From contig CAUEEP010000735.1 in assembly GCA_958450365.1 (NCBI GenBank), positions 3,376,001 through 3,440,000 of the forward strand: a DNA stretch of 64,000 nt. Direction: 5' to 3'. The stretch comes from Mesorhabditis belari. Taxonomy: Eukaryota; Nematoda; Chromadorea; Rhabditida; Rhabditidae. The notes under the pieces are model-generated. The model was not told the origin of the DNA, searched no databases, and was given only the letters and a program-made list of their open reading frames with translations. The position numbers and the translations under genes were made by a program. Shown in pieces: positions 1 through 21,039 of this stretch (its first letter is position 1; the number at the start of each line of letters is the position of its first letter).

Positions 1-286
1 TATTTTAGAATCAAGTGACTTAGAAGAAAGTTATAGAGTCCTTTGCTGGGTCATTTGCGCTAACATAATTCTCTTCTAACTCATCCAATCTTTATGCTTT
101 TGGTTTTATTTTGTAGATCTCAATAAGGGCAACAAAATGAAACCAATAGCAGAAAGATTGGCTGACTTAGAAGAAAGTTATAGTGAGTTGCGCAAACGAC
201 CCAGTTGAAAAACGACTAGGTCGTTATTGACGTACGATCAATGTACGTCAATACTTGAAAAGTATTGACTAACGTTTCTATTTTAG
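1..286. repeat. Copy of a hairpin repeat, left arm of a large inverted pair
   Basis: Positions 1-195 recur in inverted orientation at about 2027-2221 with few differences. Inside is an imperfect hairpin: AATCTTTATGCTTTTGGTTT near 90 faces a complementary AAAATGAAACC...AAAGATT near 135-168. Partial copies lie at 2510-2630 and 29800-29860. It forms the end of the intron before the first visible receptor exon. Confidence 0.8.
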
Positions 287-3200
287 AATCAAGTGCTGAT
301 GGAACAGAGCAATTATTATATCGTACATTGATGGATGCAAGTAGATACGAGAAAGATGTTCGTCCAACCAATCATCATTCACTTCCAACAAATGTCACTT
401 TTGGCTTCTTATTGAATCAAATTGTGGAAATGGTAAAGAGAACATTCAAATTTGGCTTTAATTTGAAATTTGGCTTTTTTAGGATGAACGAAATCAAGTG
501 CTGACGACACGCAGTTGGCTTAACATCAATTGGATGGATCAGAGACTGAGGTTTGCGAATGGGAATGAAGCTAACGCTGAGAAATTGCAAGCTGGAAGGC
601 ACATCATCTAATGAAAAAGTTGTAAACGGGTTTGCCTTTGATTTTAACTTTCACACGAAAAATTGCGTAATTAAACCGGCGAGGATAAATGAAAAGCCCT
701 GTTTTAAGGTGTGCTTTGTGCTCTTTAGATAGTGTGCGTTCCAGGATGAAAACTTTGTTAGATAAGTATAGTAAAAGTAGTCATAATAGCGATGTTTTCT
801 TAGAGCACTCCTTCGTGTACTAGAAAGGCTGATTTTCCATTAGCACAAAGTACACCTGAAACTTAGCCATTAGATACTGTGCGTTCCAGAATGCAAACTT
901 TGTTGGATGAGTATAGTAAAAGTAGCCATTCTAGCGGCGCTTTCTTAGCGAACTCCTTCGTGCACCAGAAGAGCTTTGTTTACACGTGAACAAAATGCCC
1001 CAAACTTATTCATTAGATAGTGTGCGTTCCAGAATGTAAACTTTATTAGATAAGTATAGTAAAAGTAGCCATTCTAGCGATGATTTCTTATAGAACTCCT
1101 TCGTGCACTAGAAGGGTTTTGTTTACACGTGAACAAAATACCCCAAACTTAGCCATTAGATAGTGTGCCTTCCAGGAAACAAACTTTGTTAGATAAGTAA
1201 AGTAAAAGTTGTCATAATAGCGATGTTTTCTTTGAGAACTCACTAGAAAGCGTGTGCTTACAAATTTTAAGCACAAAGTACCTTCAAAACTGATTAATTG
1301 TATAGTGTGCGTTCCAGGGTAAATGAAAAAAACAATTTTTTCAGTTGGAATCACTCGCTCTGGGGTGGAATCAAAACAATCTATGTACCGCATCAGAAGC
1401 TTTGGAAACCGGATATAATTTTGGTGAATAAGTGAGTGAAATTCTTGGATTTATCTTTAAATCCCATAAAAGAAAGGGTTTTTTTTTTCTTCACACAAAG
1501 AAAGAGAATTGACGCGGTAATTTCTTTTCTTCAGAGAAAGCGTCGTGATTGAAAGAAGAGGGGGGAAAATAGGGAAAATAGGGAAAACGTGAGGAGAAGA
1601 GCAATCCAATTTTACCCAAAAATCCCTAAAACCGAATAGGGAAAAGCGTTTTTGTTGTTAGAATTCGGGAAATCAAAGGGAAACATTTTCTGAAGAGATT
1701 TCGGATTAACTGGGCTTAACTTGGTTAAAAGTGCTTAGTTGACTTCAATAAATGAGTCAAGTTAAAATGTTCTTTCAAGATTGATAGAGATTTGTGTAAG
1801 CTTTAACGAATGGTAACACGTTATGACCCACAAAATTTTACAATTAATTACAAAAGGAGACTTCCAAGTCCGTCCAAGGTCCAAACGTTCAAGGGCTGAC
1901 TCGAACCAACCTCGAGTGATCGATAGTCAAGCACACTAACCATTAAGCCATAGCGACACTGTTGGGGAAGGCGTAATTTGAGCCGTTATATCGAGTTGAC
2001 AAACTGAGAACCATTTTGACGAATCATTTGCGCAACTCACTATAACTTGCTTCTAAGTCATCCAGTCTTTATGATATTGGTTTCATTTTGTTGCCCTTAT
2101 TGAGATCTACAAAATGAAACCAAAAGCATAAAGATTGGATGACTTAGAAGAGAATTATGTTAGCGCAAATGACTCAGCAAAGGACGCTATAACTTTCTTC
2201 TAAGTCACTTGATTCTAAAATAGAAACGTTAGTCAATACTTTTAATAATCGCAGAGAAATCAATCAATCAATCAATCAATCAAACCAAAACCAGTAACCA
2301 ATTTAAGCTTTAACCAGTAACCAGCTATTACTTAAAGCTAAAATCAACTCAAACCTTTTTTAAACTTCTTCATTAGATGCTGTGACTTCCAGAATGCAAT
2401 TTCTCATTCTTAGATTCAAAGTTGTTAAGCTCTAACAGTAATTCAACTCAAAAACTCTTACATTAAGCTTCGCTGACTCTAAGATCTGCTTTCAAATTGG
2501 TCCAGAAGTCAGCCAATCTTTATGATATTGGTTTCATTTTGTTGCCCTGATTGAGATCTACAAAATGAAACCAAAAGCATAAAGATTGGATGACTTAGAA
2601 GAAAGTTATGGCGAGTTGCGCAAATGACTCTGTTGCGGAAATTAGCCTACCCCTTAGAACCTGATTTTAAGGTTTGCTTTAAGAAAATTGGGATTTAAAG
2701 AAAAGAAAAATGCTTTCTTCTTAAGCTTTCTGAAGTATTTGAATGTAAAGATTGTTTTTAGTGCAATTCGGGAATATTATGCGTCATTAGTTTCGACGGA
2801 TATTATGGTTTCAAGCGATGGAAATGTCACTTATCTTTATTCAGCAATTTTTCGATCAAGTTGTCGGTGAAGTTACTCTTTTTAAATATATATTAAAAAG
2901 ATCGTAAATTTTAGAATCAAAGTTCGCTACTATCCTTTTGACGATCAGGAATGTGATTTGAAATTTGCATCATGGTCACACGATAGTCGAGAAATGGATT
3001 TAGGGCTAAACACTGATAAAGTTTGTGTTTTTGTTGAAAATGCAAAATTTGCAAACTTTATTTAGGGAGATTTAAGCAGCTACATGAATAACAGTGAATT
3101 TGATTTGGTTGACATGACAGCTATTCGAGAGGTTGTCCATTTCCCGTCGGAACCCGACTCACTCTGGCCGATCATCATCATTCGCATCAATATGAGGAGA

Positions 3201-6200
3201 AGACCATTGTTTTACGTCTTTAATCATGTAAGTTAGAGATTTGATGGCTTTGTTTCTTCAATCTGGAAGTCAGCCTATTCTTTTTTTTGATTTGATTGTG
3301 ATTCAGACCATTTCCGGACCTTCGGGAATCAGGCCAAAAATGTCAACTGCGTAATTGAACCGACCAGTTTGACTTGCGGTCGAAATTTTCTTGCTTTCTT
3401 CGATCTGGAAGTCAGCCTATTCTTTTTTTTTGATTAGATCGCGATTCGGATCACTCTCACAGTTCATCAATGTCAGTTGCGTAATTGAACCGACCAGTTT
3501 TACTGTTCAACTAAGTCTTTGCGAGCAAAATTTTTCTTGCTTTCTTCAATCTGGAAGTCATCCTATCCTTTTTTGTGATTAGTTCGTGATTCAGACCATT
3601 TTCGGACTTTCGGGTTTCGGGCCATAAATGTCAACTGCGTAATTGAACCAACCAGTTTGACTTGCGGTCGAAATTTTCTTGGCTTTCATCAATCTGGAAG
3701 TCAGCCTATCCTTTTTTGTGATTAGATTGTGATTCTGACCATTTTCGGACCTTCGGGAATCAGGCCATACATGTCAACTGCGTAATTGAACCAACCCGTT
3801 TGACTTGCAATCAAAATTTTCCTTTCTTTCTCCAATCTGGAAGGCAGGCGGCAAAAATCATTCGTTAAAAAGTAGCCAGGTAAACTTTCTGTAGTTGGGA
3901 ATACTATAGGTCAAGCTATAGCATCAGCTACGATAACTGAACGGGCAATCTCTAGATCATCCCGTGCGTTCTCATCTCCTCAATGGCTGTTCTCGGATTT
4001 TTAATGCCACCGGAGACTGGCGAGAAGATCAATATGATCATCACAACATTGCTCTCAATGGGTGTTTATCTGCAATCGATTACCGAGTCGATTCCGCCAA
4101 CTTCTGAAGCTGTGCCACTAATTGGTGAGTTGATTTACGTCTTCTAGATCGTCACACAAGCTAATGGAGGAGGATAAAGTAAAACTAGATTTGATTTAGG
4201 TATGTACTACGTGGCTTCTTTATTCATGGTTTGTTTGGCGACTTGTGTGAACGTAGTGACGCTGAATATTCACAGGAATGGAGCAGCAAATCAGGTAGTT
4301 TTTTTGGTGAAAACATGCGCCTAAGATTTCAGCATAAGTTTAAGTTAAAGAGTCTAGAATCTGTCCTTTTAGTTAGACGAAATTTGTTTAAAGAAATTTT
4401 GACAAGTTTTAGGGTCGACAAGTGCCGCCATGGATGGAGAAATACATTCTCGGATATCTTGCCTCATTCATGCAAATGACGATTAGAGAACCTGACTCTG
4501 TGACGCTGATAAAGACGGCACAAGTCAGTGAAAGGAGATTTGAGAGATTTGAAAGATCTGTAAGCTCTGTAAGCTCTGTAAGCTCTGTAAGCTCTGTACG
4601 ATCTGTAGGCTCTGTAAGCTCTGTAAGATCTGTAAGATCTGTAACCTCTGTAACCTCTGTAACCTCTGTAACCTCTGTAACCTCTGTAACCTCTGTACGA
4701 TCTGTAGGCTCGATCTTTCAATTAATCTAAAGGCTTGAGAATTTGTTTAGAATCAGGCTTGGATGAAAATAAGATGATCTAAATCTAGATCAAAGAAGAC
4801 TCTGGCAAAAAACAAATTTAGACAAAAAAGTCAACGATCCGACGAAGCTCATTGTTGAGAGATTTGAAGAGAATCAAGAATCAAGACAATCGAAAACAGA
4901 GGACAAAAGTGCCGAATGGAGAATGCGAGTGTATGGTGACACAGAATAATGTGAGTGTCATTGTTGTTGCTGTTCTGAGGGAGTTCTTGACTTTTGAGTC
5001 AGAGAAAGCTCAACTTTTCACAAACACGATTCCACCAAAGAAATTTTTTTTCGAAATCAATATATCAACATATCCAATGCTTAGTTTTCTGTTGTGACTT
5101 CCAGAATTGCTAATGGAAAAGTTTGAAAAACGAATCTAGCCTAGAATTGTATCAAAACCCTGTCGACCAAAACCATTTTTTCTAGAATGAATATATTAAC
5201 CGATTCTATGCTTAGCTTTCTGTTGTGACTTCCAGAATTGCTAATGGAAAAGTTTGAGATCCTAATTTCACATAGAATTGTATCAAATGCAATCCGAACC
5301 TGCATTTCCCTGTCGGCCCTGACGTTTGACGGGCCAGGACGGACCCGTGACTTGAGCAAGTTCTAGGTCAGAATCGGGTAGGATCAAGGCGAAAGCTAGA
5401 CCCGGGCAAGGTCAAGGCTTACTCCAACTGCTTAGAGGGCCAGCTTCAGAGCTAGCTCGAGTACAGTTGATCGTTTACGATTTGATAACTCTGATCTTTC
5501 AGAATTCCGTGCTAACATTGGAGATCGAGGCGATCCACGCGGCACATGCTCACTCAAAAGCGAATGGGAATGCGAAATCGGTGGAAACAGGCAGTGAGGG
5601 GGTGATTTTGTCAAGGATTGTCACGGAACAGGCGAGTACAAGAAAGTAGAGCTGGTCAATGATTGTTGTTTGGTCTGAGAATAGCTCTGAGTTCTCAACA
5701 AAGAAGAAATAGTGGCCAGAGAGGCCAGAGAGGCCAAGAAATGATGGCCAGAGAGGCCAGAGAGCCCAAGAAATGGTGGCCAGAGAGGCCAGAGATCCAG
5801 TTCCGTAATAAATAAAAAGCTAAGCCTCGATTCTCGATTACTAAATGAAATTTGTTTAGTTAATGCCACGAATGACGACCAAAAATCCGACAATGCTTTC
5901 GGAATTCGAGCAAAAATTTCGAAAGATTTTAAAGAGAATCTATCGAAGTTTACAACAACACGAGATTCGGGAAGAGGTTTGTGTTTATGAATTGCGTAAT
6001 TCAACCCATTTCTTTGGGTTGTTTGTTAGGGTTTTCGGATATAAATGAACCTTTGCACTGCTTAACTCGTGAGGAAGCCATTTCCCGCATCTGATCTTCT
6101 TTCCAATGGCGTGGAGATGCTGATCAATGGTAGAATTTGAACGAACTGTCGAGCAAGTTGTTGTTTGACATGGATCCGATCCGATTGCAGCTCTCAAAAT

Positions 6201-7622
6201 ATTGTCTACCGCTTGTCGACGAGGGTGTTCATCATTCTATAGACTTTCATCACCGTTTCAAAAGCTCGGCATCGGCTCGGCATTAGAACCAAGCTCGGCA
6301 TCGGCTTTCGAACAATTCCCAAGGCTTTGACCAAATCTCGATGGAATTCCACGGCTGTTTGGCCTAGTTTGAAGTCGTAGGCAGACGCGAACTCGTTCAA
6401 AGTCGATAAAGCAGGCAGACGTTCGAAGTCGGTTATCTAATGCAAGAAAAAAAGATCTTAAAAATAAGAAATTATCCGTTTAAAAAGATTCCAAATCTAC
6501 ACAAGATAACGTGCTTTTAAATACAGAAAGTTTTAAAAGCTTTCAGACAACAATAAGTTTAGTAACGCTTGTAACGCTTAGTAACGCTAAATCCAAAGAA
6601 CCTAATAGTTTGTTAGTTTGTTAGTCTAAGTTTTTAGAAAATCATTGTTTCTGAATAGTTACTGAAAGAAAGAATCAGAAAAGTGAGAAAGCACAAGTAC
6701 AGAAATACGCAAAAAGAATGAGAATAACAGAATCGGAAAATTAGAAGGGATACGGTAGTTTCTACCAGGCTTTAAAGCGCCAAGATTTTCTCCGAAAAAG
6801 GATCGCAAATAAAGAAAGTTAGAAAGAAGATTGCTTAACAAAAGATCCAAAAAGATCCTGAATTCTAGTGTATTTTAAGTGCTAAAAATGATTCAATGAT
6901 ACCTGTAGCTCAACGAACTTCAGATGGCTTTAGGCAGACGCTAGGTAGGCTCTAGGTAGGCTCTAGGTAGGCTCTAGGTAGGCAGACGCTAGGTAGGCTC
7001 TAGGTAGGCTCTAGGTAGGCAGACGCTCTAGGTAGGCAGACGCTCTAGGTAGGCAGACGCTCTAGGTAGGCAGACGCGAACTTGATATCGATACGTACTT
7101 TACTTGTACTCGATACTTGATCACGTACTTTTAAATACAGAAAGATTTAAAAGCTTCAGACAACAATAAGTTTAGTAACGCTTGTTTAAATCCGAAGGAG
7201 TAAATGGAATTTGTTAGAAGAGAACAAAGCAAATCAATCAGATAAAACAAATAAAAAAAAATAAATCAAATAAAACAAATAAATTAAATAAAACAAATAA
7301 ATCAAATAAATCAAATAAAGAAAAAGAAACTTTTAAAGGAATACATTGCAAAATTTAGTTTCGAATTGAAAAAGAAACCGAATAACTTTTAGAAATTGTT
7401 TTTTTAGTGCTGTGCATTCCAGATTGCCTTATTTGAATGAAAGATTTGTAGATTCTTGACGAGCGTCAACGCATCCAATGGCAATGGCAACAGCTCGCCT
7501 CCGTCATCGACCGTTTACTTCTCATTTTGTTCTCGATGGCCACACTGGCTACGATTTCATTTTTCTTGATTTTACCCGTTCAATTAAGGAATTCGGTTTG
7601 GTCTGGCTTGTTTTTTCTGTGA
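287..7622 (+). CDS. Nicotinic acetylcholine receptor-like Cys-loop channel subunit, 5' end missing
   Basis: Pentameric ligand-gated cation channel subunit of the plasma membrane. Exons by splice sites and phase: 287-432, 483-550, 1345-1431, 2762-2866, 2915-3020, 3066-3227, 3956-4124, 4200-4294, 4413-4559 (or 4523), 4822-4950, 5503-5631, 5860-5976, 7452-7622; about 542 codons. Seen: N-terminal YRTLMD, KDVRP and LWKPDIIL of the ligand-binding domain; a Cys-loop with 13 residues between cysteines (C-RIKVRYYPFDDQE-C); TM1 after RRRPLFYV; TM2 with EKINMIITTLLSMG and PPTSEAVPLIG; TM3; a basic cytoplasmic loop; the MA helix (RIYRSLQQHEIREE); TM4 and stop. There is no vicinal Cys-Cys in the exon at 3066-3227, so I infer a non-alpha subunit. 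The first exon begins in phase 2, so a signal-peptide exon lies upstream. Exon 11 ends at a GC donor. Introns hold repeats and a mariner fossil. The family call is firm; the subfamily is not. Confidence 0.93.
715..1318 (+). repeat. Tandem repeat family A (TGTGCGTTCCAG units, about 140 bp), copy 1
   Basis: Four or more diverged units of about 125-150 bp. Each carries TGTGCGTTCCAGRATGMAAA, then CTTTGTTAGATAAGTATAGT, a variable TAGCGGCG stretch, and CTCCTTCGTGCACTAGAAAG. It fills the intron between receptor exons 2 and 3. The same family recurs at 19185-19605, 34515-35365, 38345-39125 and 41112-41410, in either orientation. Confidence 0.85.
1862..1962 (-). pseudogene. tRNA-like sequence (minus strand)
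   Basis: The minus strand reads TGGCTTAATGGTTAGTGTGC, which is A-box-like, then GGTTCGAGTC, which is B-box-like, at tRNA spacing. I could not fold a convincing acceptor stem or assign an anticodon. It is a tRNA-derived pseudogene or SINE head rather than a working tRNA. Confidence 0.4.
1985..2245. repeat. Right arm of the inverted repeat pair, with inverted copy of an exon edge
   Basis: This is an inverted copy of 1-195. It ends with TTGATTCTAAAATAGAAACG and TTAGTCAATACTTTT, which are the complement of 259-295, the real intron/exon junction of the first visible receptor exon. A partial further copy lies at 2510-2630. An (AATC)n run occupies 2257-2283. Confidence 0.75.
3228..3860 (+). repeat. 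Tandem repeat in receptor intron 6 (TCTGGAAGTCAGCCTATYCTTTT units)
   Basis: About five diverged units of 110-160 bp. Each contains CAATCTGGAAGTCAGCCTAT, then CGGACCTTCGGGAATCAGGC, and ACTGCGTAATTGAACCGACC. The last segment is the dispersed SL1-like motif in reverse orientation. Confidence 0.8.
4556..4716 (+). repeat. 9-bp microsatellite of splice-donor-like units (CTCTGTAAG/CTCTGTAAC)
   Basis: About 17 tandem 9-mers start exactly at one possible end of the receptor's ninth exon. Many units contain GTAAG, a consensus 5' splice site. Because 9 is a multiple of 3 and the frame stays open (Val-Ser-Ser style triplets) until about 4730, each unit used as a donor would lengthen the cytoplasmic loop by three residues. 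Confidence 0.85.
5080..5290 (+). repeat. Tandem repeat (TGTGACTTCCAGAATTGCTAATGGAAAAG), two units
   Basis: Two units of about 130 bp with GTTGTGACTTCCAGAATTGC and a TATATYMAC...TCTAGAATGAA segment. An inverted diverged copy lies at 8365-8510. The repeat sits in the receptor intron after exon 10. The remainder of the intron, to 5500, shows nothing recognisable. Confidence 0.7.
5985..6420 (-). pseudogene. Decayed mariner transposase N-terminal fragment
   Basis: On the minus strand, broken frames resemble the mariner N-terminal region. One frame (about 6206-6400) has the YDFKLGQTA-type start of the first helix-turn-helix. A second frame (about 5990-6197) has ILRAAIGSDPCQTT followed by STIDQHLHAIGK and GKWLPHELS, the usual linker to the catalytic domain. 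Frameshifts and a short internal duplication (CCGAGCTTGGTT/CCGAGCTTTTG) break it, and no catalytic part follows. It lies in a receptor intron, opposite to the gene. Confidence 0.7.
6940..7080 (+). repeat. Minisatellite CTCTAGGTAGG/CAGACG
   Basis: Tandem units of 11-16 bp built from GGCTCTAGGTA and GGCAGACGCT. A simple AAATAAAWCAAATA run follows at 7230-7325. Both are inside the last receptor intron. The remaining intron sequence, about 6430-6940, shows no recognisable feature. Confidence 0.8.
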
Positions 7623-8640
7623 TTTGTGTGCCTCCATAAAAGCGATAAAGGTTCTCGATTCAATAATTCTTGAATGCTCAACAGCAACCGGGACCGGGAC
7701 AGCTCATCATTCTCAATTCTGGATGTCACAGAAGAAAATAAGCATTTGAAATTGGTTGTAAGATTATTTTTTTATAAAATGATTTTAGCAAATCGACTAT
7801 AAACTACAAAAATTATCGGTTTTACGTTTTTTTTATTTTTGAAAATTTCATATGCTAGAGCTACCGATTTCTGCAAAAGCATTTGCTTAAGAGTCTTTGA
7901 TGAAAGTCCCTTGTTAATTTAGTCGGAAAATTCGTTTGGATTGGTTATTTGAAAGAGACGGGAGCTGAAGGGGCTCCAGCGCATCTCTTCAACGAGATTC
8001 CAGAGAATTTAGAGCAATTGTTCCCAGTTAGTGCCTTTATTTTGTACTGTAACTTCTGCGCTAGACGCTGCGCATCAGGTCGCCTGAGTGGTTGGAAAAA
8101 CCTGTTGTCATCTTGGGGGGAGGTCTTATGCGCTACTTTCACTTATCGATCTATTCTTGAAATTTAGTGGAACCCGGAGCCTACGGAACCGGAGATACAT
8201 ATTTGAGGATACACCCAGGCGAGCTCTACAAAAGATAAAGAGGATCAAACTAACTTATGGTTAGTTCTATTCTACACTAAAGTCGACTAAAGATAAAGAC
8301 TAAAGAGGCGATAAAAATGATTCTAGAAGCCGAACCAGGGTGACAATTATATGCGAAATTCCTTTTTCAAACTTTTCCATTAGCAACTCTGGAGGTCACA
8401 ACAGAAAACTAAGCATAGAAAATGTTAATATATCCATTCTAGAAAAAAATGGCTCTGGTCGACAGGATTTTGATTGAATTTGAGACAATTATATGTGAAA
8501 TTAGGATCTTAAGCTGTTGACTAAGTTGATTAAGATAAAGACTAAAGATCGACTAAAGATGGCGTAGCCACCAGATGGCGCATAAAAAAGGGCATAAAGT
8601 CGTGTTCTCTCAGGTTCTTCTCAGGTTTGTGCCTTAAGCC
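7623..8640. other. Intergenic stretch between receptor and GC-rich island
   Basis: No gene is supported here. A short open frame at 7949-8167 lacks family features and splice context. An inverted copy of the 5080-5290 repeat is at 8365-8510. CTAAAGAT-type simple repeats lie at 8280-8570. Confidence 0.5.
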
Positions 8641-9140
8641 CTCAGATCACTCTTCACCGGGCCGCCCCCCCTGCCGAGTCAGCTATCCGGGTCCCTCGCC
8701 TCTCAAGGTTTTCGCTCATTCCAGCCATTGACCTCATCGACACTCTGCGCATCTCGCACTTCACCCGGGAGCTTCATCCACCGACAGGGGGGGCTAGGCA
8801 AACACCAGCCCCCAGAACATGACGGTCCTATGGTGAGACTCCCCGGTTCTCCTATTTACGAACATTCGCTAATCTCCGTCGACATCACCCCTTGACTGGA
8901 TTGTCTCGAAGACTCGACCATGTTACTTCCGCCGGCCCGAGGCGGGACTCTGCCGGAGTGGTAGGCGGCCCCATACGAGTACCTCCTTGGCCAACTCCGT
9001 TGACAGGTCACTTAAGGCAAAGGGTTTTTCGGGCACTTAACCTATTCACGGTCGCCAGAACCGGCGCGTTTCCCGGTTCCCGAATGGTTCGCCTGTTCTG
9101 GGCACGTTCTTGGCCCAGGCGTGGCGGTTCTGGAAAGTCT
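8640..9140. other. GC-rich island of unknown origin
   Basis: About 500 bp with clearly higher GC than everything around it, ending abruptly at a CTGGAAGTCACATC motif. It has runs such as GGGCCGCCCCCCCTGCCGAG and one open frame (8892-9173) rich in Arg and Pro that I do not recognise. It does not read as small- or large-subunit rRNA to me, nor as a reverse transcriptase. It may be a foreign or transposon-derived insert. Confidence 0.45.
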
Positions 9141-10480
9141 GGAAGTCACATCAGGGAAAACTATCAATTTTAACGATTTTAAAGGCTAATCTGGATATCA
9201 CATGAGTCAAATATGCAAATTTTATTAGTTAAAATGTAAATTTAGCATTTTTACTGGTAAAGTGGTGAAAATAGTAGGAAATTGTGATTTTTAAATGAAA
9301 ATTCGAGTACTGTAAGTTGAAGGGCTACTTTTAGAAAAGGTTTTAGACATTTTCCCGATCGGTTTTGCGGAGAGTTTCGGCTTTCCGTTAATGAAAAGAG
9401 GCGAAATTTGAAGAAAACCTTTAAAATTTAGTGCATTTTCTGAATAAACCGTACGCTTTTTATTCAAATTTACATACTAAAATGCATAAATAAACAAATT
9501 TTCGATGTAAAATGGCGAAACCCATTTGGCACAAATGACTGAAAAAGATGGAAAAAAGAATAAATTTTGAAGAAGATAGGTTAAACGAAGAATAGCACCT
9601 GGCGCACTGAATTTTCAGCTTTTTGGGGTGCTGTGTGTGCCAGATCGTCTGGATTTTGCAAAACCATCATTCTAGGGGCGCCTGTCAAATAGAAATTTGG
9701 GTGAAGTGAAACCTCGAAAGTTGGCCTAAACTTTTAGCACCTAGCGCACTGAATTTTCAGCTTTTCTAGTGCTGTGCGTGCCAGATCGCCGATTTTTCGG
9801 GTTTCTAAACTCGGAAACTGAATACATTAGCATAAGTAGTGGGGGAGTAGAATCGCTGGCTTGGCACACCGTATAATACATTGAAATTGTGGTGAAAAAT
9901 TTGAATTTAAAAACGAAAGTTTGAAAAAAAGTGGCTTTAAAAGGGTAAAAATGAAAAAGAAAGGCGAAAAAATGAATGAAAAATGAAAAATCACAAATCA
10001 GTCACCAAAAAATCGAGTTCTAAAGGGGAATTTGGGGAATTAAAGGAAAATTATGAATTTCATCGATTTTAAATGCTAATCTGGAGGGCACACGAGACAA
10101 AGATGCAAATTTTAAGCGTTTAAATGTAAATTTAGCAAAGTCAGGTCTGGAATCAGAGTTGGGAAGAATTGCTGAAGGAATTTAGGGAGAACTATCAACT
10201 TTATCTACTTTAAATGCTAATCTGGATGTCACATGAGACAAATATGCAAATTTAAACAGCTTAAATGTAAATCTAGCCAAGTCAGGTCTGGAATCAGAGT
10301 TGGCGACAATTGCTGAAGGAATTTAAGGTAAATTATTCGTTTTATCTATTTTAAATGCTAATCTGGATGTCACATGAGACAAATATGCAAATTTTAACCG
10401 TCTAAATGTAAATCTAAAATTTATTTAACTCATAATTTTAAATGCAAATCTCCAAATTTTCATATGCAAATTTGTCTCGT
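9140..10480 (+). repeat. Repeat family B (CTAATCTGGATGTCACATGAG units)
   Basis: Diverged units of about 130 bp with TTTAAATGCTAATCTGGATG, TCACATGAGACAAATATGCA, and CAGGTCTGGAATCAGAGTTG. Further units lie at 10650-10930 inside the PAK gene, and inverted copies at 14515-14765. A second family (GGCGCACTGAATTTTCAGCT with GTGCTGTGCGTGCCAGATCG) lies within, at 9590-9830. Confidence 0.8.
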
Positions 10481-10498
10481 ATTCAAAAGGAATCAGGC

Positions 10499-20031
<9,533 letters not shown>

Positions 20032-20084
20032 TTACCTGAAAGATATTCGAATTAAATCTAGAATTAAATTTACATATATACATA

Positions 20085-20700
20085 AAATTACAATTTACAT
20101 TTAAAATTGATCAATTTGCATTTAAAATTGAGCAATTTGCACTTCAAAAGCGAAATTTGTCTCTAAAAAGTGGGAATTTCCATTGAAAAAGCAATTTACA
20201 TTTGAAAAAATTGTCGATTTCCATTTAAAAACCCGAATTGTCTTTAAAAATTGTGAATTTGCACCGAAAAACCCGAACTTATCCTTAAAAATCGCAATTT
20301 GCATTCAAAATTTGAGCAATTTGAATTTAAAAACCAAATTTGCATTTAAACCGAGCAATTTGCATTTAAAATTGAGCAATTTGAATTTTAAAATCAAATT
20401 TGCATTTAAAACTGAGCAATTTGCATTCAAAAATCAAATTTACATTTAAAACTGAGCAATTTGCATTTAAAATCGAGCAATTTGCATTTAAAACTGAGCA
20501 ATTTGCATTCAAAAATCAAATTTACATTTAAAATTGAGCAATTTGAATTTTAAAAATCAAATTTACATTTAAACCGAGCGATTTGCATTCAAAAATCAAA
20601 TTTGCATTTAAAAATCAAATTTACATTTAAAATCGAGCAATTTACATTTAAAATCGAGCAATTTGCATTTAAAATCGACCAATTTACATTTAAAAAGCTC
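20085..20700 (+). repeat. 20-bp-like satellite TTTGCATTTAAAATTGAGCAA
   Basis: About 30 diverged units of 20-22 bp built from GAGCAATTTGCATTTAAA and AAATCAAATTTACATTT, just upstream of the PAK start. It could include the PAK promoter region, but I see no specific promoter signal. From 20700 to 21040 there is only AT-rich sequence. Confidence 0.8.
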
Positions 20701-21039
20701 TTCATTTACCTGAATTAAATCTAGTAAAATAAAATGTAAATTTTTAAATAAAACAAATTTAAATGTTAATTTTGAGCTTAAATAATTTAAAAAAGCCTAA
20801 ATAATTAAAAAAAGACAAAATTTTTATATGCAAATTTTTTAAAACTTTAAGAAAAATTATCAAAAAAAACCAAAATTAGAAAAATTATAAAAATTTCAAA
20901 ATTTACATTTAAGGCTTTAAATGCAAATTTTAACATAAAGTGACATCCAGAATGTCTTCTGAAACAAGAAAAATGAAAAACAAACAAGTATGAAGCGAGA
21001 TTTTTCTAAGAACTCAAAACCTACACGTCACTCCATCTT

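Noticed and set aside
7949..8167. Open frame considered as an extra receptor exon or next gene
   Set aside because: TM4 and a stop precede it, and the sequence has no family features.
8640..9140. Ribosomal RNA fragment
   Set aside because: No stretch matches conserved rRNA cores that I can recognise.
8892..9173. 93-aa frame in the GC-rich island
   Set aside because: High GC lowers stop frequency; no recognisable motif and the frame ends in repeat sequence.
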